Counted from the first letter of the stretch, positions 31,596 through 58,560 are shown. The stretch: DNA of 64,000 nucleotides from Paraspadella gotoi (GCA_051294375.1 CM119270.1:3528554-3592553); one strand, 5' to 3'. Notes: generated by a model not told the origin, from the sequence alone. Translations and numbers: made by a program.

Positions 31596-31704
31596 TGTGA
31601 TTAAGGCCCGAAAAAGGAGGAAGAATGAATCGAATCGTCGTCGTCGGCGTGATTAGTCGAAACGTTGATGATCCAAGCGACGATGACGTCAACAATTAGG
31701 ACGT

Positions 31705-31850
31705 GAATCGGTGATGTTGTGAGCGAATGTGACGCCTATGATGATATTGCGAGCGTTTGTGATGTAATTGATGATGTTAAGAGCAAAATTGATGCAAATT
31801 GTGATGTTGTGAGCGATTGTGAAGTTTTGAGCGATTGTGAGACTCGATTC
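31705..31850. repeat. Decayed minisatellite, GATGTTGTGAGCGATTGT-like units
   Basis: About six imperfect units (GATGTTGTGAGCGAATGT, GATGATATTGCGAGCGTTTG, GATGTTAAGAGC, GATGTTGTGAGCGATTGT, GAAGTTTTGAGCGATTGT). Both strands are open because of the repeat, so I do not call a gene. Confidence 0.8.
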
Positions 31851-32101
31851 ATTTTTGTGAACCGTTGCAAGAGAATTAAACAGTCGATTAATGATAAGAT
31901 TAGGAGAAGAGTGGTGACTTTTGCATCGTTTGCGTGAAGACAAACGATGAGTTGTGACCTACGAAGAGTGGTGAAGACCAACGATGCCCTTTTGATTTCG
32001 GAGAAATTACGAGGGATTTTGAGATGAGCGGTGATATGGGGGAACGTTTTATAATGTGAGTGATGGTGAGAAAGGAAGAAAGTCACAAATATAAATGGCT
32101 A

Positions 32102-32162
32102 AAATGATGATGATGATGATGATGATGACGATGACGATGATGATGATGGTGATGATGATGAT
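32102..32162. repeat. (ATG)n/(ACG)n microsatellite
   Basis: ATGATGATG with embedded ACGATG. Confidence 0.95.
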
Positions 32163-32658
32163 CGAAAGACGAGACTTTGACGATCGACGAATGACTCGAC
32201 CTAAAAGAGGAAAGAGATTAAAAAGAGGAAGAGGAAAAGGAAGAGGAAAACGAAGGGATGGAGAAAAGAAAGAAGAGAAATAATGGAGAAAGTGAGAAAT
32301 GATGGAAAGAGTGAGGAGAGTTAAAAAATTAAGGAAAGACTGAGTACTTTGATACTTTGATTTTGCTTGTACCTTAAATTGAGCGGATCTTAAAATTAAC
32401 ATTATAAATTAAACTGATGAGAGTTTTTATAAAATAACTCGAATTTTTGTTTTTGAACGGAAAAAAATGAATTTTTCGAAGCGATGCTCATTTGTTATCT
32501 TCGTGAGCTTAAATAGTTTGGATTGAAAATCAAAAGAGAGCGCGTATGATGATGAATACAGAAAAAAATAAACAAAATAACAAGATGGTATTTCATTTGT
32601 TTTTATTTGGAAATGAAAAGGATGAATAAATTGAAAGTAATTTGTAAAAAACTTAATC

Positions 32659-32662
<4 letters not shown>

Positions 32663-32701
<39 letters not shown>
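32663..32701. repeat. (GA)n microsatellite
   Basis: Pure GA repeat. Confidence 0.97.
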
Positions 32702-32704
<3 letters not shown>

Positions 32705-32798
32705 TAAGGGGAAATCTCGATGAAACGAACTCTAATAAAAAAAGTTGTTTAGAGTTTGAAAACAATTTAAATTTCTCTTTCGACAAAGGGGACTAAAG

Positions 32799-32803
32799 AT
32801 GGC

Positions 32804-32835
<32 letters not shown>

Positions 32836-33635
32836 CGACGACGGCGACGACGACTACGGAGGCGAGGACGCCGAAGCTTGAGAATCAGTCCCCGAGGATA
32901 ACGAGTAAGTTTCGTCGGCGGCGATATCATACTACACTATAGTATAAAGTAAATAAAGTCCAATAAAGTTGAGACTTCTGGTCGATGACACAGATGTCAC
33001 AAATGTCACAAATGACGAAGTAACAGATGCCGATGACACGAGAGACATCGAGAACCACTTTGCTGAAGATAGAAACGAAGAGGGCGTGGTCGCCGTGGCA
33101 TCCGTAGCATCCGGGGAATCCGTGGCCGCCGTGTCAACCATAGCGCCGAAACTTAGCGACATTGCTACCGACGAAAGTGGGTCATCACAGGCAAAGGCGG
33201 TGCCGTTAGCGTCGTCGGCGCTAATTGCGTCGGCAGAGGCGACACCGCCAGCGACTCTAATAGCGTCGGCAGACACGTACGGACCAACGTCGCAATCTGC
33301 TTGGACAGACAGACCGACTGCAGAGTCGAAAGCACAGGAGGCCCTACTTGCGTCGGCACCAGCGGCGCTAGTTACGTCGGCACCGGCAGCTCAAGCTTTA
33401 GAACCGGCGTCTGTGCTTGCGTCGGCACCGACCCAGGATGTTAACCTTAACTGGGTAAAATCCATTAGAAAAACTTTATTTATAAATTTATTCATTGGTT
33501 CATTCATTCATTCATTCATTCATTCATTCATTCATTCATTCATTCAAATCGATTTTAAAGACTCTTGTGGCGGAAAAGATTTTCAACGAGAATCGCGAAA
33601 ACATCGGTCGGAGCGACAAAGCCGGCGGTGTAGGT

Positions 33636-33690
<55 letters not shown>

Positions 33691-34726
33691 GCGGCGCTGA
33701 TGGCGGAGATAGAGGAAAAATAGAATTTCATCGTACGCCGCACGAGGCCAGGCAAAGGTGAAAGACTGAATCCGTCTGGTATGAATGCATTGTCATTGAA
33801 AAATCCAAATTTATCTTTAGTTATTTTTTTATATTCTTTCATTAATAATTATTATTCATTTATATAATTTATTTCTTCTTTATTCTATTTAATTAAAATT
33901 CTTGTAAAATTCTAATTATTATTTACCAATCAATCTCATTAGTTTCCTATTAATTTTAAATTATCTTTCTCTTCTTTTTTTTTTTAATTTTGTTTTTTAG
34001 CGCAGAATGAACTGTATCATTTGCGTCTCGATCGCTTCGGTATTTTTCGTTTCTCTCGTCGTCGTTTCTCTTCTCTTTTATTTCGGAGTCATCGAGCTAC
34101 CAGAGTGGTAAACTTTGAGGGCAAAGAGATAAACACTTAGGGCAAAGGAGTTTTTTCCCTTTGATGTTGAGGGCAAAGAGATCAACATTGAGATCAAAAA
34201 AGTTTTTCCCGAGAATGTTGAGGGCAAAAAGATAAACGTTGAGGGCAAAGAAGTTTTTCCCGTGAATGTTGACCAAAAAATATATTTAAAACCTGAAGGG
34301 CATTGACTTTTGAGAGCAAACTGATCAACCATAGCATGGCATAGGGCAGAGAAGTTTTTACTTTGAATTTTAAAGGCAAAGAGATCAACGTTGAGGGCAA
34401 AGAAGTTACCTTCATTGAATATTGAGGGCAAACGGGTCAACGTTGAGGGCAAAAAAGTTTTCTTTTCTCTACTCCCTTCTCTCCATTTTCGTTACCCCCC
34501 CCTGCATTCTCCTTCTCCTTTCTCTCATTCTCCTTCCAGGCTCCAAGAAAAAGACCCGAGAAGTTACTGGAGAAGAAAGAAAAAAAATAAGACGAGATTC
34601 CTCGACAAAGGGCGAAACGACGCTTGCGCCGCGACAAGAGCCGCATCGGACGACGCTTCCTCATCATCCGCAGGGACCGGCCCTGTAGCTTTACTCGACG
34701 AACGGTTTGGAGACACCGCCTCTTAA
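32799..34726 (+). CDS. Candidate four-exon gene, unrecognised Thr/Ala/Gly-rich protein
   Basis: The four exons are 32799-32904, 32994-33454, 33561-33757 and 34540-34726. The start is AAAGATGG. Exon 1 is mostly Thr codons from an (ACG)n tract and ends at a strong donor, ACGA|GTAAGT, in phase 1. Exon 2 follows ACACAG in the matching phase. It is acidic at first (DVTNVTNDEVTDADDT), then carries repeats of the type LIASAEA, LLASAPAA, LVTSAPAA, and ends TGG|GTAAAA in phase 0. Exon 3 contains a ~20-residue Gly run flanked by KIFNENRENIGRSDK and KIEFHRTPHEARQ and ends AG|GTGAAA. Exon 4 has a good pyrimidine tract (TCATTCTCCTTCCAG), starts RLQEKDPRSYWRRKKKNK and stops at TAA 34724-34726, with AATAAA at 34875-34880. 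Predicted length is about 316 residues. No known domain. The composition could be driven by repeats, so the model may be false. Confidence 0.35.
32801..32861. repeat. (ACG)n microsatellite
   Basis: GACGAC triplets with GATGAC and GGCGAC variants, overlapping exon 1 of the candidate gene. Confidence 0.95.
33493..33546. repeat. (ATTC)n microsatellite
   Basis: About 12 copies of CATT in the second intron of the candidate gene. Confidence 0.97.
33632..33698. repeat. (GGC)n-rich tandem, GGCGGCGGCGGA unit
   Basis: 12-base GGAGGCGGCGGC units that encode polyglycine in the plus-strand candidate exon 3. Confidence 0.95.
34117..34465. repeat. Minisatellite, ~51-bp unit
   Basis: Units of the form TTGAGGGCAAAGAGATCAAC, then GTTGAGGGCAAAGAAG and TTTTTCCCGTGAATG. 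The first three are about 51 bases apart. Later ones (34260-34465) are rearranged. It sits in the third intron of the candidate gene. Confidence 0.85.
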
Positions 34727-34929
34727 GTTAAGATTCTCGCCGGACGAGGCGGACGAGGCGTTGGAGAGACGGAAAAGAACCTCTGGTTCAGCGAGGTTTT
34801 GGAGATGAAGATAAAATGTTATTGTTAACAAGACAATGTATTTCGATTTACGTAGATCAAGATAGGGATTATTCAATAAAATCAAATTTTTACCGAATTT
34901 AGAGAATCTTACGAACCTGCAATATACTG

Positions 34930-35045
34930 TTATGAAATTGGTACAACCAATATAAAAATTATCCATTCATTTAATAAATGAGCTATCTTGCCCCTGACTT
35001 TGGACAGGCTTTGGTCACTCTTACAAGATAATGACATAGCAGGTC
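34930..35045 (+). repeat. Dispersed repeat family B, copy 2
   Basis: Nearly identical to 16013-16144 (TTATGAAATTGGTACAACCA through GACATAGCAGGTC) apart from the missing 16-base block. Confidence 0.9.
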
Positions 35046-38000
35046 TCGTTTATTCACTCCCAGAGTACCTGGCTTCCCTATCAATGAAGTGGTATAATGT
35101 ACTACTATAATCACTTCGCCGATTTAAAAAAAAAAGATAAGTTAAGATTTAAACATCCGTCCCGTCGAACTTTAAATTTTAAGTTCAAACTTTCAATCGT
35201 CGTTTCGCGAGTTTCTGACAGAAAGTTAATTGTCTATATATAATTATATTAATTATAACCACTCGAGATACAGATTTAAAATGATTTCTTTCTCGGTTAT
35301 TCTTGACCAAACCTGTTTTAACTATCGATTCGTCGGTTATTATGCGTTTGCGACCTGAAATCTCGAAAGGAATAAAGACGAAGAGTTTCGGAATTTCACG
35401 ACGTTATATTGATGACCATAATCATTACAGTAACAACAGATCAATAAATATGTCGTAAAATAGGAAAATGGAAAGGAGAGACTTTTTACTGAATGAAAGA
35501 TAATAAATAGATTACGAATCGATAAGATAAAATCATGACATTCACTTTTTTACTCAATGGTAACTAATTAAACAGTAAGGAAGCCTTTGTTGCACGATGT
35601 GAAAGTACTGTTAAATACACAATTTCATTCTTCTTCATTGCTAAATACGTACTTCTTTTCAAGTGGGATTGAATGGATGTCGCTATTTGTTAGGAAAAAA
35701 AATCATGCCAAAACGAGCGATCAAAAGGGGGAAAAAATCATTTTCATGTCCCATATTTATTTTGAGAAAAGTAATACTACGGGAAATCGATATTTCGAGA
35801 GAGAGAGACGAGATTTTTATTTTCAAGTAAGCTAAAAACTACCGGGCACTAGCTTGGCTTAGCTCAAAAGGAACAAACCCAAAAGAAATAAATACAAGGA
35901 AAAATAGATGGTAAGAATAAAAAAATTAATATAGATTCGGCGTTAATAGGATAATAACTAAATAATTTTTGTTTTTAGTAAGTAAGAAACAATAAGAAGT
36001 AAGAAACTGCGTTTTTTTTTTTGTTTTTTAAAAAGTCAAAAGGTGTCGGCAATATAAATGTTTGTATACTGAATGAAAACACAAGACAGACGAAAAAGAT
36101 GAAATATAGAAGAATCGGTGGTAACTAAGCGGAAAAAGTTCAAACCAAAATTTGACCGTTTTAAAGAAAAGGAAAAAAAGAGATATTTTTGGGTACCAAA
36201 GTTCTATGGTTTTAATTTTTTTTTTGGTTTCATTTAATACCTTTTTGATTGCCGCATCTTAACTGAGATCCCCTTAATTTCACATCTGCTGTTTTTTTTT
36301 TCTGTTCACAACTAAATAAAATGTACTGAACCGAAAAAATTATGGAAAAATTTACGAGAACTGATTCTTCATGATAAACACAACAGGTGCTAAATGTTCG
36401 AAAATCTAAATATATATTGATCAGTGAAGATGAAAAGGAGAATAAAATAAAAGAAAGTTTTTTTCATGATTACAATCATTGAGATCATCAAAGGTTTAGT
36501 ATCAACTATCATAACATCTACTTTATTAATAAAGCTAGGTTTTGAAAGATTATCAAACGACGGGGATCTGAAAGGTTTCGGGGGGAAAGGGGGGCGGAAA
36601 AAGATGGGGTCGGGGAGAGAGAGAGAGAAGGTAGATAAAACCACTTTTTTTTTTGCAATATATCACTTAAAAGCCCCCATTTACTTTTAAAAGAGCAGAA
36701 CTGTAATTCAAGCATTATGTTTTACACACATGTCTCAATTTCCACAATTTCATCGAGGCTTAACAAGAGAATGAGGAACAAACATTTTTGTTTTGTTTTC
36801 AAATGGAACAGCATCTTGGTTAAAATTCGGGTTTCGTTACGCCGTTTGGTCGGACACTTTTGCTCTGTCCCTGTTTCTCCTAATAATTGCATAATTGATG
36901 TGTTTCAAAAAATGATAAAAACATTTATTGTAAACTTTCATGCTCATATTTGGTCCCGTGATAAAAATCACGGGATCACACAATAGAAAAATCAACAACG
37001 CCTCAAAAAGATGTAAAAATCATATTTGAGGCTAAAATCGTGGTTTAGCTTCGCTCCGGAGGATGGTTTCTATGTCCACTGCGAGTCCGTGGAAAACGTT
37101 CCACAATAAATTTACGCTCGATTGTCTGTCAACCGTCTAAATTATGTTTTATCAATATTAAACGTAACGTGTTAATTTTTAAATTAACTATGACGAAGTT
37201 CGATAAGGAAAACGTCATCTTCTTTCGACTTTCAAACATTGTCATCACAGAAATAACATTCTTAGGCATAAAAAATAAAATTCTCTGCGTAGCAACAATC
37301 TGATCAACTTTGATTTAAGAGATCCGAAATGGTGATAAGTAAAAAAAAAAAATTCTTACTTTTTTTAATAATTTCAATTTGATAATAATCCCCGTGACAT
37401 TAGAGTAACCTGCAATGGAGCAAGCCAGTGGTGACGAGAATTTCGAAGCATCCTCAACAGACATTCAAGTGATAATTTGTCAATAAATATTATCAAAATA
37501 GCACACTTGTTGAAAGTCGAATAAAAAAGTCTTATTACTGGAAGAACAACAAGGTCTATCCACTTGAGAGCAAATTCAAAGCCTTTTCTTTAAATCTAAC
37601 ATTTTTTTAAAAAAATAATTAAGTCCATGATTTTTTGTAGCCAATGTATAAAAACCAAATTAATATATTTTGAGTGGAAAATAAAATAAACTGCAAAACT
37701 TATTTTTTTTTTAAAAAAGAGAAAATAAAATGAAAAATTTGAAATTGAGACACTGTTTCTCTCACAGCAAACCAAATTTACTACCAACAGAATGGGAACA
37801 AAGATCAAAACAGTTCAGCTCTGCTTTTTCAAAAATTGAGAAAAATAAGAGAAAAACCCCACACCCAGTAAGAGCCTTTTTTTAAATAGAAATAGTAAGA
37901 TGTTATGAAAAATTTACATTTTTTTAGGATTAATAAAATGACCCAGGGGTATACAGAAATTGATAAATTTCATATACTAATTTAAAAAGGCATAAATACG

Positions 38001-39620
38001 GGCATGGGCATATAACTAAAGCAAGCACAAAATTATAACATCACAATGATCATAATGTCTAAAGAAAATAACTAAATAACTATTTAAAATTTAAAAATCA
38101 AATCCAGAATAATGTTTTTTAAAAAGCTATTAACACAAGAAGTGAGTCAACATAATCACACACAAAACACTAATTTAATCTGCTCCACTTAAAAATGCGT
38201 CGTGCTGATTTTTGTTCACTCTTTCAAAAATAATGGGCAACACAGGTTCTCACAACTAAAACACCGTAATCATACAGAACGAAACCAAAATTTGCTTATA
38301 CAAGCCATAATTGGTAAATAAACAATATTATTCACAAATCGGGAAAATAATATTGCCATTAGTAAAATAAGAGACCGAACACGTTCAAATCAGAGAAAAA
38401 TTAACGTCAGACAATATGAATAATATATATTGACTCTGATTTTAAGACGTACAATAATTAATGAGAGGGAACACAAAGCATATACGAAAACTACTAATAA
38501 TGAAACTTATAAAAACTACGAAAGGATGTTACATTTTCCTAAATGGCGTGTTTCTTAAATATTCTGAAACTGTCAAGCTACTTGTTTACGAATAACGAAG
38601 GTAACTAATGAAAAATTTATTTTTATACTGATTTTAATGTGATCACCGAAAAATTAAATTTTAAACAAATAAATAAAAATAATTAAAAAACAGCTGGCCA
38701 TACCAGAGAGATACGCTTTCGCTACAAGTAGCTGAACACTATTCAGGCTGTAGGACTTCACTAAAGGTTTGAAATTTGCAAAAGCGGATCATAAGAACTA
38801 GGGTGGGTTAATACTCTCGCCGTAATCATCAACAATGGACCGCGAAATGAGTCGAACCCAAATAAATGAAGATCATTAGTTACTTAATCGCTTAATTCGC
38901 GGGTGGACTCGTGAGTGTAGTATCGGTCCGATATTGATACACCCTACTGAAGACCAGATAATAGTATTAGTGAAAAGAATGAACACTTTTGCTGCCCTCT
39001 TACAGACTGTGGTCGTAATAGCGGTTCTAATGCAGTGAAAAAGATATAACTTATAAAAAAGCGGCTTAAAAGAAACGTCAACTGATGCAAAACGCGTTAA
39101 TTTACTGTTAATGTGTTAGTTTTTTGTTTTTTTTAGTAAAAAGTTTATTGACGGAAACGAAGGGGAACTAAATAGTCAATTATCTTTGCATTTTAAATCT
39201 TCGTGATAGGGAAAAAAAAGAAAAGGACGACACAGTACCGAATGAGAGAAGAGAAAGAGAGAGAGAGATGGGTTAGCTTTTTTGGTTTTTTTATGTTTTT
39301 GTTTTCTACCTCTAGTTTTGCTTACGAGATAAACGAATAGTGGAACCAATCGAGAAAAAAGATATTTTTGGTGATATATATATATGCTTTGTCGAAATTA
39401 AACGAGAGAGAGAGAGAAAAATTCCGAGGACAGAACATTCTTACAACCACATCAGTTTGAACTAGTGATTTTGGTTTTTTTTCTAATGGAAAAAGAGTTA
39501 CATAAAATACGGCATGACACGGGCAAAAAAGTAGCAGAAATACCGGTGGCAGGAAAGGATCAAAATCATGCAAGAGACCACGGCTCCCCTGGGACAAGGG
39601 GGATTTAAAATACAACGACG
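35046..39620. other. AT-rich intergenic stretch, 4.6 kb
   Basis: Mostly unique AT-rich sequence. I see a perfect 9-bp hairpin at 36953-36974 (TCCCGTGAT, AAAA, ATCACGGGA), a G-rich patch at 36580-36620 and nothing coding. Its distal part may be 3' untranslated sequence of the ELAV gene, but I could not fix a polyadenylation site. Confidence 0.5.
36953..36974. repeat. Perfect 9-bp stem, 4-base loop hairpin
   Basis: TCCCGTGAT-AAAA-ATCACGGGA. Confidence 0.8.
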
Positions 39621-39628
39621 AGTTGGTG

Positions 39629-39631
<3 letters not shown>

Positions 39632-39689
<58 letters not shown>
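39632..39689. repeat. (GA)n microsatellite
   Basis: Pure GA repeat. Confidence 0.97.
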
Positions 39690-39693
<4 letters not shown>

Positions 39694-41452
39694 GGTGAAA
39701 GTCAAGGGGGAGGCCTTAAGAATAACTGAAGATTGAAAGGGAAAATAAAAACGAATGTTGTGATTACGGTTTTGCCGCTGAGGCTTTTTTTTTTTTTTTT
39801 TTTTTTTTGGCGGCAGAGGCGGGTTTTTCAGAAAGTGCACACGTGCGCTCGGCCTGACATGGCAGCGTTCCGAGTCTTTTTTAATAATAACTTTAATAAA
39901 CAGGGGGATTTTCTGTTGTTTTTTTTAATTAATGCTTTTTTTTTCCGGTCGTCAATGAAAAACACTGTCTGCAAGAGGGCAGCGACTCAGTAAACTAACG
40001 TCGTTGTATATCTTAAACTGTTTTCATTTAATTATCATTTTGTTCGTTGATGAAGTAAACGAAAAAAAAATATGTTAATAAGAACGAAAATAAAAGAAAA
40101 AAAAACATTTTGCCAGTAATGCTTTGCTTTAAAGATATCTGCACGACTGGGGGAAAAAATAACTTTTCGTAACAAAGATTAAAAATGGAATAATGTATAT
40201 AATACTGACAAAAACTCTCTTTTTACTCTCACTCAAACTAAATGCTATTTTACAATTTTCTTTGAGAATAAAAACTTTTCAAAAGAGTCAATCATTGATA
40301 AAACAATTGCTGAAGGGTGAATTAACTAAAATTTAAAAAAAAAAAAACTTAAAATAAAATCAATAATCGGAAAAAGGAAAATGTTAATCACGAACGGAAT
40401 CAATGCATAAAACGAAGCTGTATTTAATAATAAAAAATGAAAAACTACATTCTGGTGATTTTCAAAACAAAAAATTGATAGTAAATTAAAACGATAAAAA
40501 GGGAAAAAAAGGGAAAGTCATCAACCGTCCATGATTAAATTCTCGGTGGAGACGCAATAAGTAACGGGTTTCTTTTTTTTCAACTTGTTATTTAACGTAA
40601 AAAAAAAAAAAAAGAACCCGAAATATTTTTAAATCGAACTGAAAAAAAAAAAAAAAGTAAATCGAATTCCACTTCCAGCTTCGGAGACGTCAAAGGACGG
40701 GGGGGGGGAGAGAAAGAGAGGGGGGGAGAGAAAAGAGGGGGAGTGGTTCTTTCGGCGGAATTGTAAGTGACCGCGAAGAAGATAACGGGAGGGACGAATG
40801 GGGAAGAGGGGGAGGAAATGTGGCCCGGGGGAGACAAAGGGGGCGGTGGGAGAGAGGAGGGAGGGGAGAGAAAGAGTGAAAAAAAGTATTATCTTAGAAG
40901 CTTAGTTTTTAATTTCTTCCTAGTTTCTTGAGAGAGAGAAAGAGAGAGAAAGAGAAACGGAGAGAGAGAGACAGAGAGCGTGAGACCAAGAGGGGCAAAG
41001 GGGTAGTAGAGAAGTGGGGAAATATTTTGTTTTTAGATCTTTTTTTTTTTTTTTTTTGGTCATTTTTTTTTTTGGTTTTTGTCAAATAAATAACTTTGGC
41101 CAAAACAAACATAGTTTCTCTCAAAAGAGATATAAATAACGTGAAAAGGCAGCGTGATTTTTTTGGCCAGAATGTGAATCGGGCCCGAAAAAAGAGAAGA
41201 TTGTTGGCCACAAGTCGAGAATAAGGGCGATGAGGGGAGAGAGGGAGAAGGGGGGGGGTAAGGGCGGAAGTTGAGGGGGGGATATGGGGTTTGAGGATGA
41301 TGACGGGTTGTTCTCCGTAAGAAATAGAAGAAGGAGGCGAAGCGGTCGTTCGTCGTCCCGGTTCCGAGGTGGTCGGTCGGTCGGTCAATGTCGGAGCGTC
41401 GATGTCGGATAATGATGATGAGACGATGATAAAAAATTAACAACACCGCTAT

Positions 41453-41456
<4 letters not shown>
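39690..41456. other. Region downstream of the ELAV stop, homopolymer- and G-rich
   Basis: On the ELAV strand this follows the stop codon, so part is probably its 3' untranslated region. It has T/A runs (39785-39808, 40602-40615, 41040-41057) and GGGG-rich patches (40698-40870, 41230-41290). No separate gene recognised. Confidence 0.45.

Positions 41457-41547
<91 letters not shown>
41457..41547. repeat. (GA)n microsatellite
   Basis: About 90 bases of GA with one interruption, about 115 bases 3' of the ELAV stop codon. Confidence 0.97.
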
Positions 41548-41551
<4 letters not shown>

Positions 41552-41662
41552 GCGGAGCGGTTTTATCGGCGGCGAGCGAAAAGGGGCGAGAGGTTGGTAG
41601 ACGCGGCGGGAAGAGAGAGCGGTGGTGGGAGGGAGAGGGGGGCGGGGAGAAGGGAATCCACC

Positions 41663-56185
<14,523 letters not shown>

Positions 56186-56369
56186 TTATAAATCATGAAG
56201 ATACTTATGAATTCAAAAGTAACAAGATGCCGATTTATGTTTGTCAGCGTTAATAATAAAGACTGTTTATCATCTTCCCTCTGATTCTGACGCATAAGAA
56301 AGAATTATTGCGAGTTTGACCGACGGATTAGACATTGAAAGACTGGATATATTGAGAAACGCATCAAAG

Positions 56370-56680
56370 TCAAAAGAGAAGAAAAAAATAGAAAAAAAAA
56401 TTAAAGAAATAAAGAAGAAAAAAAAGGGAAGGAAAAAAGAAAAGTAATAAAGAGAGAAGGAAGGATAGATAGATAGAAAGAAAGAAAAAAAGAAAGAAAG
56501 AAAGAAAGAAAAGAAAGAAAGAAAAGAAGGAAAAAAAAGAAAAGAAAGAGGAAAGAAAGAAGGAAAGAAGAAAAGAAAAGAAGAAATAAAAAATGAGAGA
56601 AGACAAAAGAGAAAAGAAACAGAAAACCAGAAGAAGAGAGGGAAAAAAATAAGAAAAAAGAAAAAAAAGAAAAAACAAAA
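56370..56680. repeat. A/G-rich (GAAA)n-type tract
   Basis: GAAAGAAAG and GATAGATAG words inside the 5' part of the ELAV gene. The Phe-rich complement frame is not a gene. Confidence 0.9.
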
Positions 56681-56699
56681 GCTAAAAAATATATAAAAG

Positions 56700-57680
56700 A
56701 GAGAAATTCTATGAAAAAAAACCCCGAAAAAAAAAACACGATAGTCAACAGAAAGTTAAAGGGCAGAAAAGATCGAGGCGCGCAAAAAAAAATTAGTAAA
56801 ACGAGACCGACAACACGTAGTAACAAGTCGTCGACGAAAGTTCAAACGAAAAAAGAAAAAGAGAAAAAAAATCAGATGCTAATGGTAGGATTTCCTTCGA
56901 CTTTTCTCAAAACAAACAAAAACCTTGAGGATCACGTGACCTCAACCCCCCCAAACACTACTACTTAGTGAGAAAACGAAAGGTTGTGGAAAGCGCGTGG
57001 CCCGGATGGGAAGGGGGGATGTTTGGAGCGGGAGAGAGAGAGTTTTCCTAGGGAAAGATCAAAACGAGGAACGGATGAAGGGGTTTGAGAGAGAGAGAGA
57101 GATAGAGACAGAGAGAGAGAATTCCGAGGAATGTTTCATAGGGGGTAAGACGAAAATGAGGCGCAGGACTCCAGAGGAATTTTGAAGTTTCGCCCACCAA
57201 GTCTAGACATTTCTTTTTCTTTTGGAAGGCGGGGAAGGGACGGGCTGGCGAAAAGGAACAGCCTACCGAATCTATTGGCATCGACTGCAAATTTTATTAC
57301 TCCGAGTGGGGAAAGAAAAAAAAAGGCAGGAAGAAGGGGGAATAAATATATACATGTGGACTGTGCAGAGAATTATGGAAAAAAATGAGAGGAGGCAAAA
57401 TAATAAAAAAAAGAATGAAAATTAAGAAAAACAAAAAGGAGAAAATTAAGAGAAGTATCAAAGTGTTGGAAAAATGTGCGAATGAAATGAACCAAAAAAA
57501 GAAAGGGAACGCTAATTGGAATTCGGAAGAACAGAGAAAAAAGGGAGAGGAGAAAGACAATGAAGGAAATAATATTAGAAAAGAGGAAAGGAAAAGAGAA
57601 TGAGAAAATAGAGGATGAGAGGAAAAAGAAGCTGAAAGAAAGGGAAAAAATAAAAAAAGAAGAAACTGAAAGGTGGAAAG
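56700..57680. other. Presumed ELAV intron, A-rich
   Basis: Searched for the missing RRM1 exon (complement of NLIVNYLP) and none seen. Contains short GA tracts at 57030-57120. Confidence 0.5.
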
Positions 57681-57682
57681 AT

Positions 57683-57917
57683 GGGCTCTTTTTTTCCAAG
57701 AGTGCCCCATATCTGTTCCTTTATCCCTGAATTTAATTTTAACCGTAACATTTAACCAAAACCCTTATTATATTTAACCCTAACCCTTATTTCTAACCCA
57801 AACATCTTTCACTAAACCTTTGTCCCTAACCCTAATCTCTAATCTAGTCCCTAACCTAAGCCCTAACTACATCCTTAACCCTAACTTTCAACCTAATCAT
57901 TAACTCAAAAAAATTAA
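57683..57917 (-). repeat. Dispersed repeat family T, copy 5
   Basis: On the minus strand a degenerate TTAGGGTTAGGG tract decays into CAGATATGGGGCACTCTTGG and AAAAAAAGAGCC, the same arrangement as the four plus-strand copies. Confidence 0.85.
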
Positions 57918-58442
57918 CCTTATTCCAAATTTAAGATAAAATGGAAAATAAGGCCAAAATATTTTTTAAAAAAGGAGAAGGGAAGAGAAAATAAAAATAG
58001 GAGAGAGAGAAATAGACAAGAATAGAATAAAATGGGAAAGGGAGAGGTACTGGAGAGTAAAGGAGGAAGAGGAGGAGGAGAGCAACACGGGTCGCTTGGG
58101 ACGAGCCGCTGTTTCTCGCCAGGGCAATGAAAAAAAAAGGAAACACTGCTTGGAAACGAAACTGGGGAAAAGTGGGGTAAGGATTGTGACATGGGGAAGG
58201 CTGGAAAGGAAAGGGTAGGGTTGCTTGGGGTGAAAACGAGGGAATAAAGATGGCAAACAGTAGGGTAAGTAGAGTAGTGGAGGTGATATTAAGAAAGAAA
58301 GAAGAATAAAAAAGAGAAGAAACGAGAGGAAAGAATGAAAGGAAGAAGAATGGATGAGGAAAAAAAACAGAAAGAAGAAAAAAAAATATAAAAACAAAGA
58401 ATGAGAAAGAGAATGAAAAAATAAAAGAAACCTAGGAAACCT

Positions 58443-58443
<1 letters not shown>

Positions 58444-58518
<75 letters not shown>

Positions 58519-58560
58519 AAAAAGAAAAAAAGAAAAAAGAAAAAAAGAAAGAAAAAAAGA
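58444..58560. repeat. (GAAA)n microsatellite
   Basis: About 75 bases of perfect GAAA, then AAAAAGAAAG variants. Confidence 0.97.

Noticed and set aside
33555-33842. Minus-strand Ala-rich frame over the GGC tract
   Set aside because: It is the complement of the polyglycine-encoding repeat. The plus-strand reading has better splice-phase support.
39322-39840. 172-codon open frame on the minus strand
   Set aside because: It is composed of a (GA)n tract and homopolymers and has no exon signals or family match.
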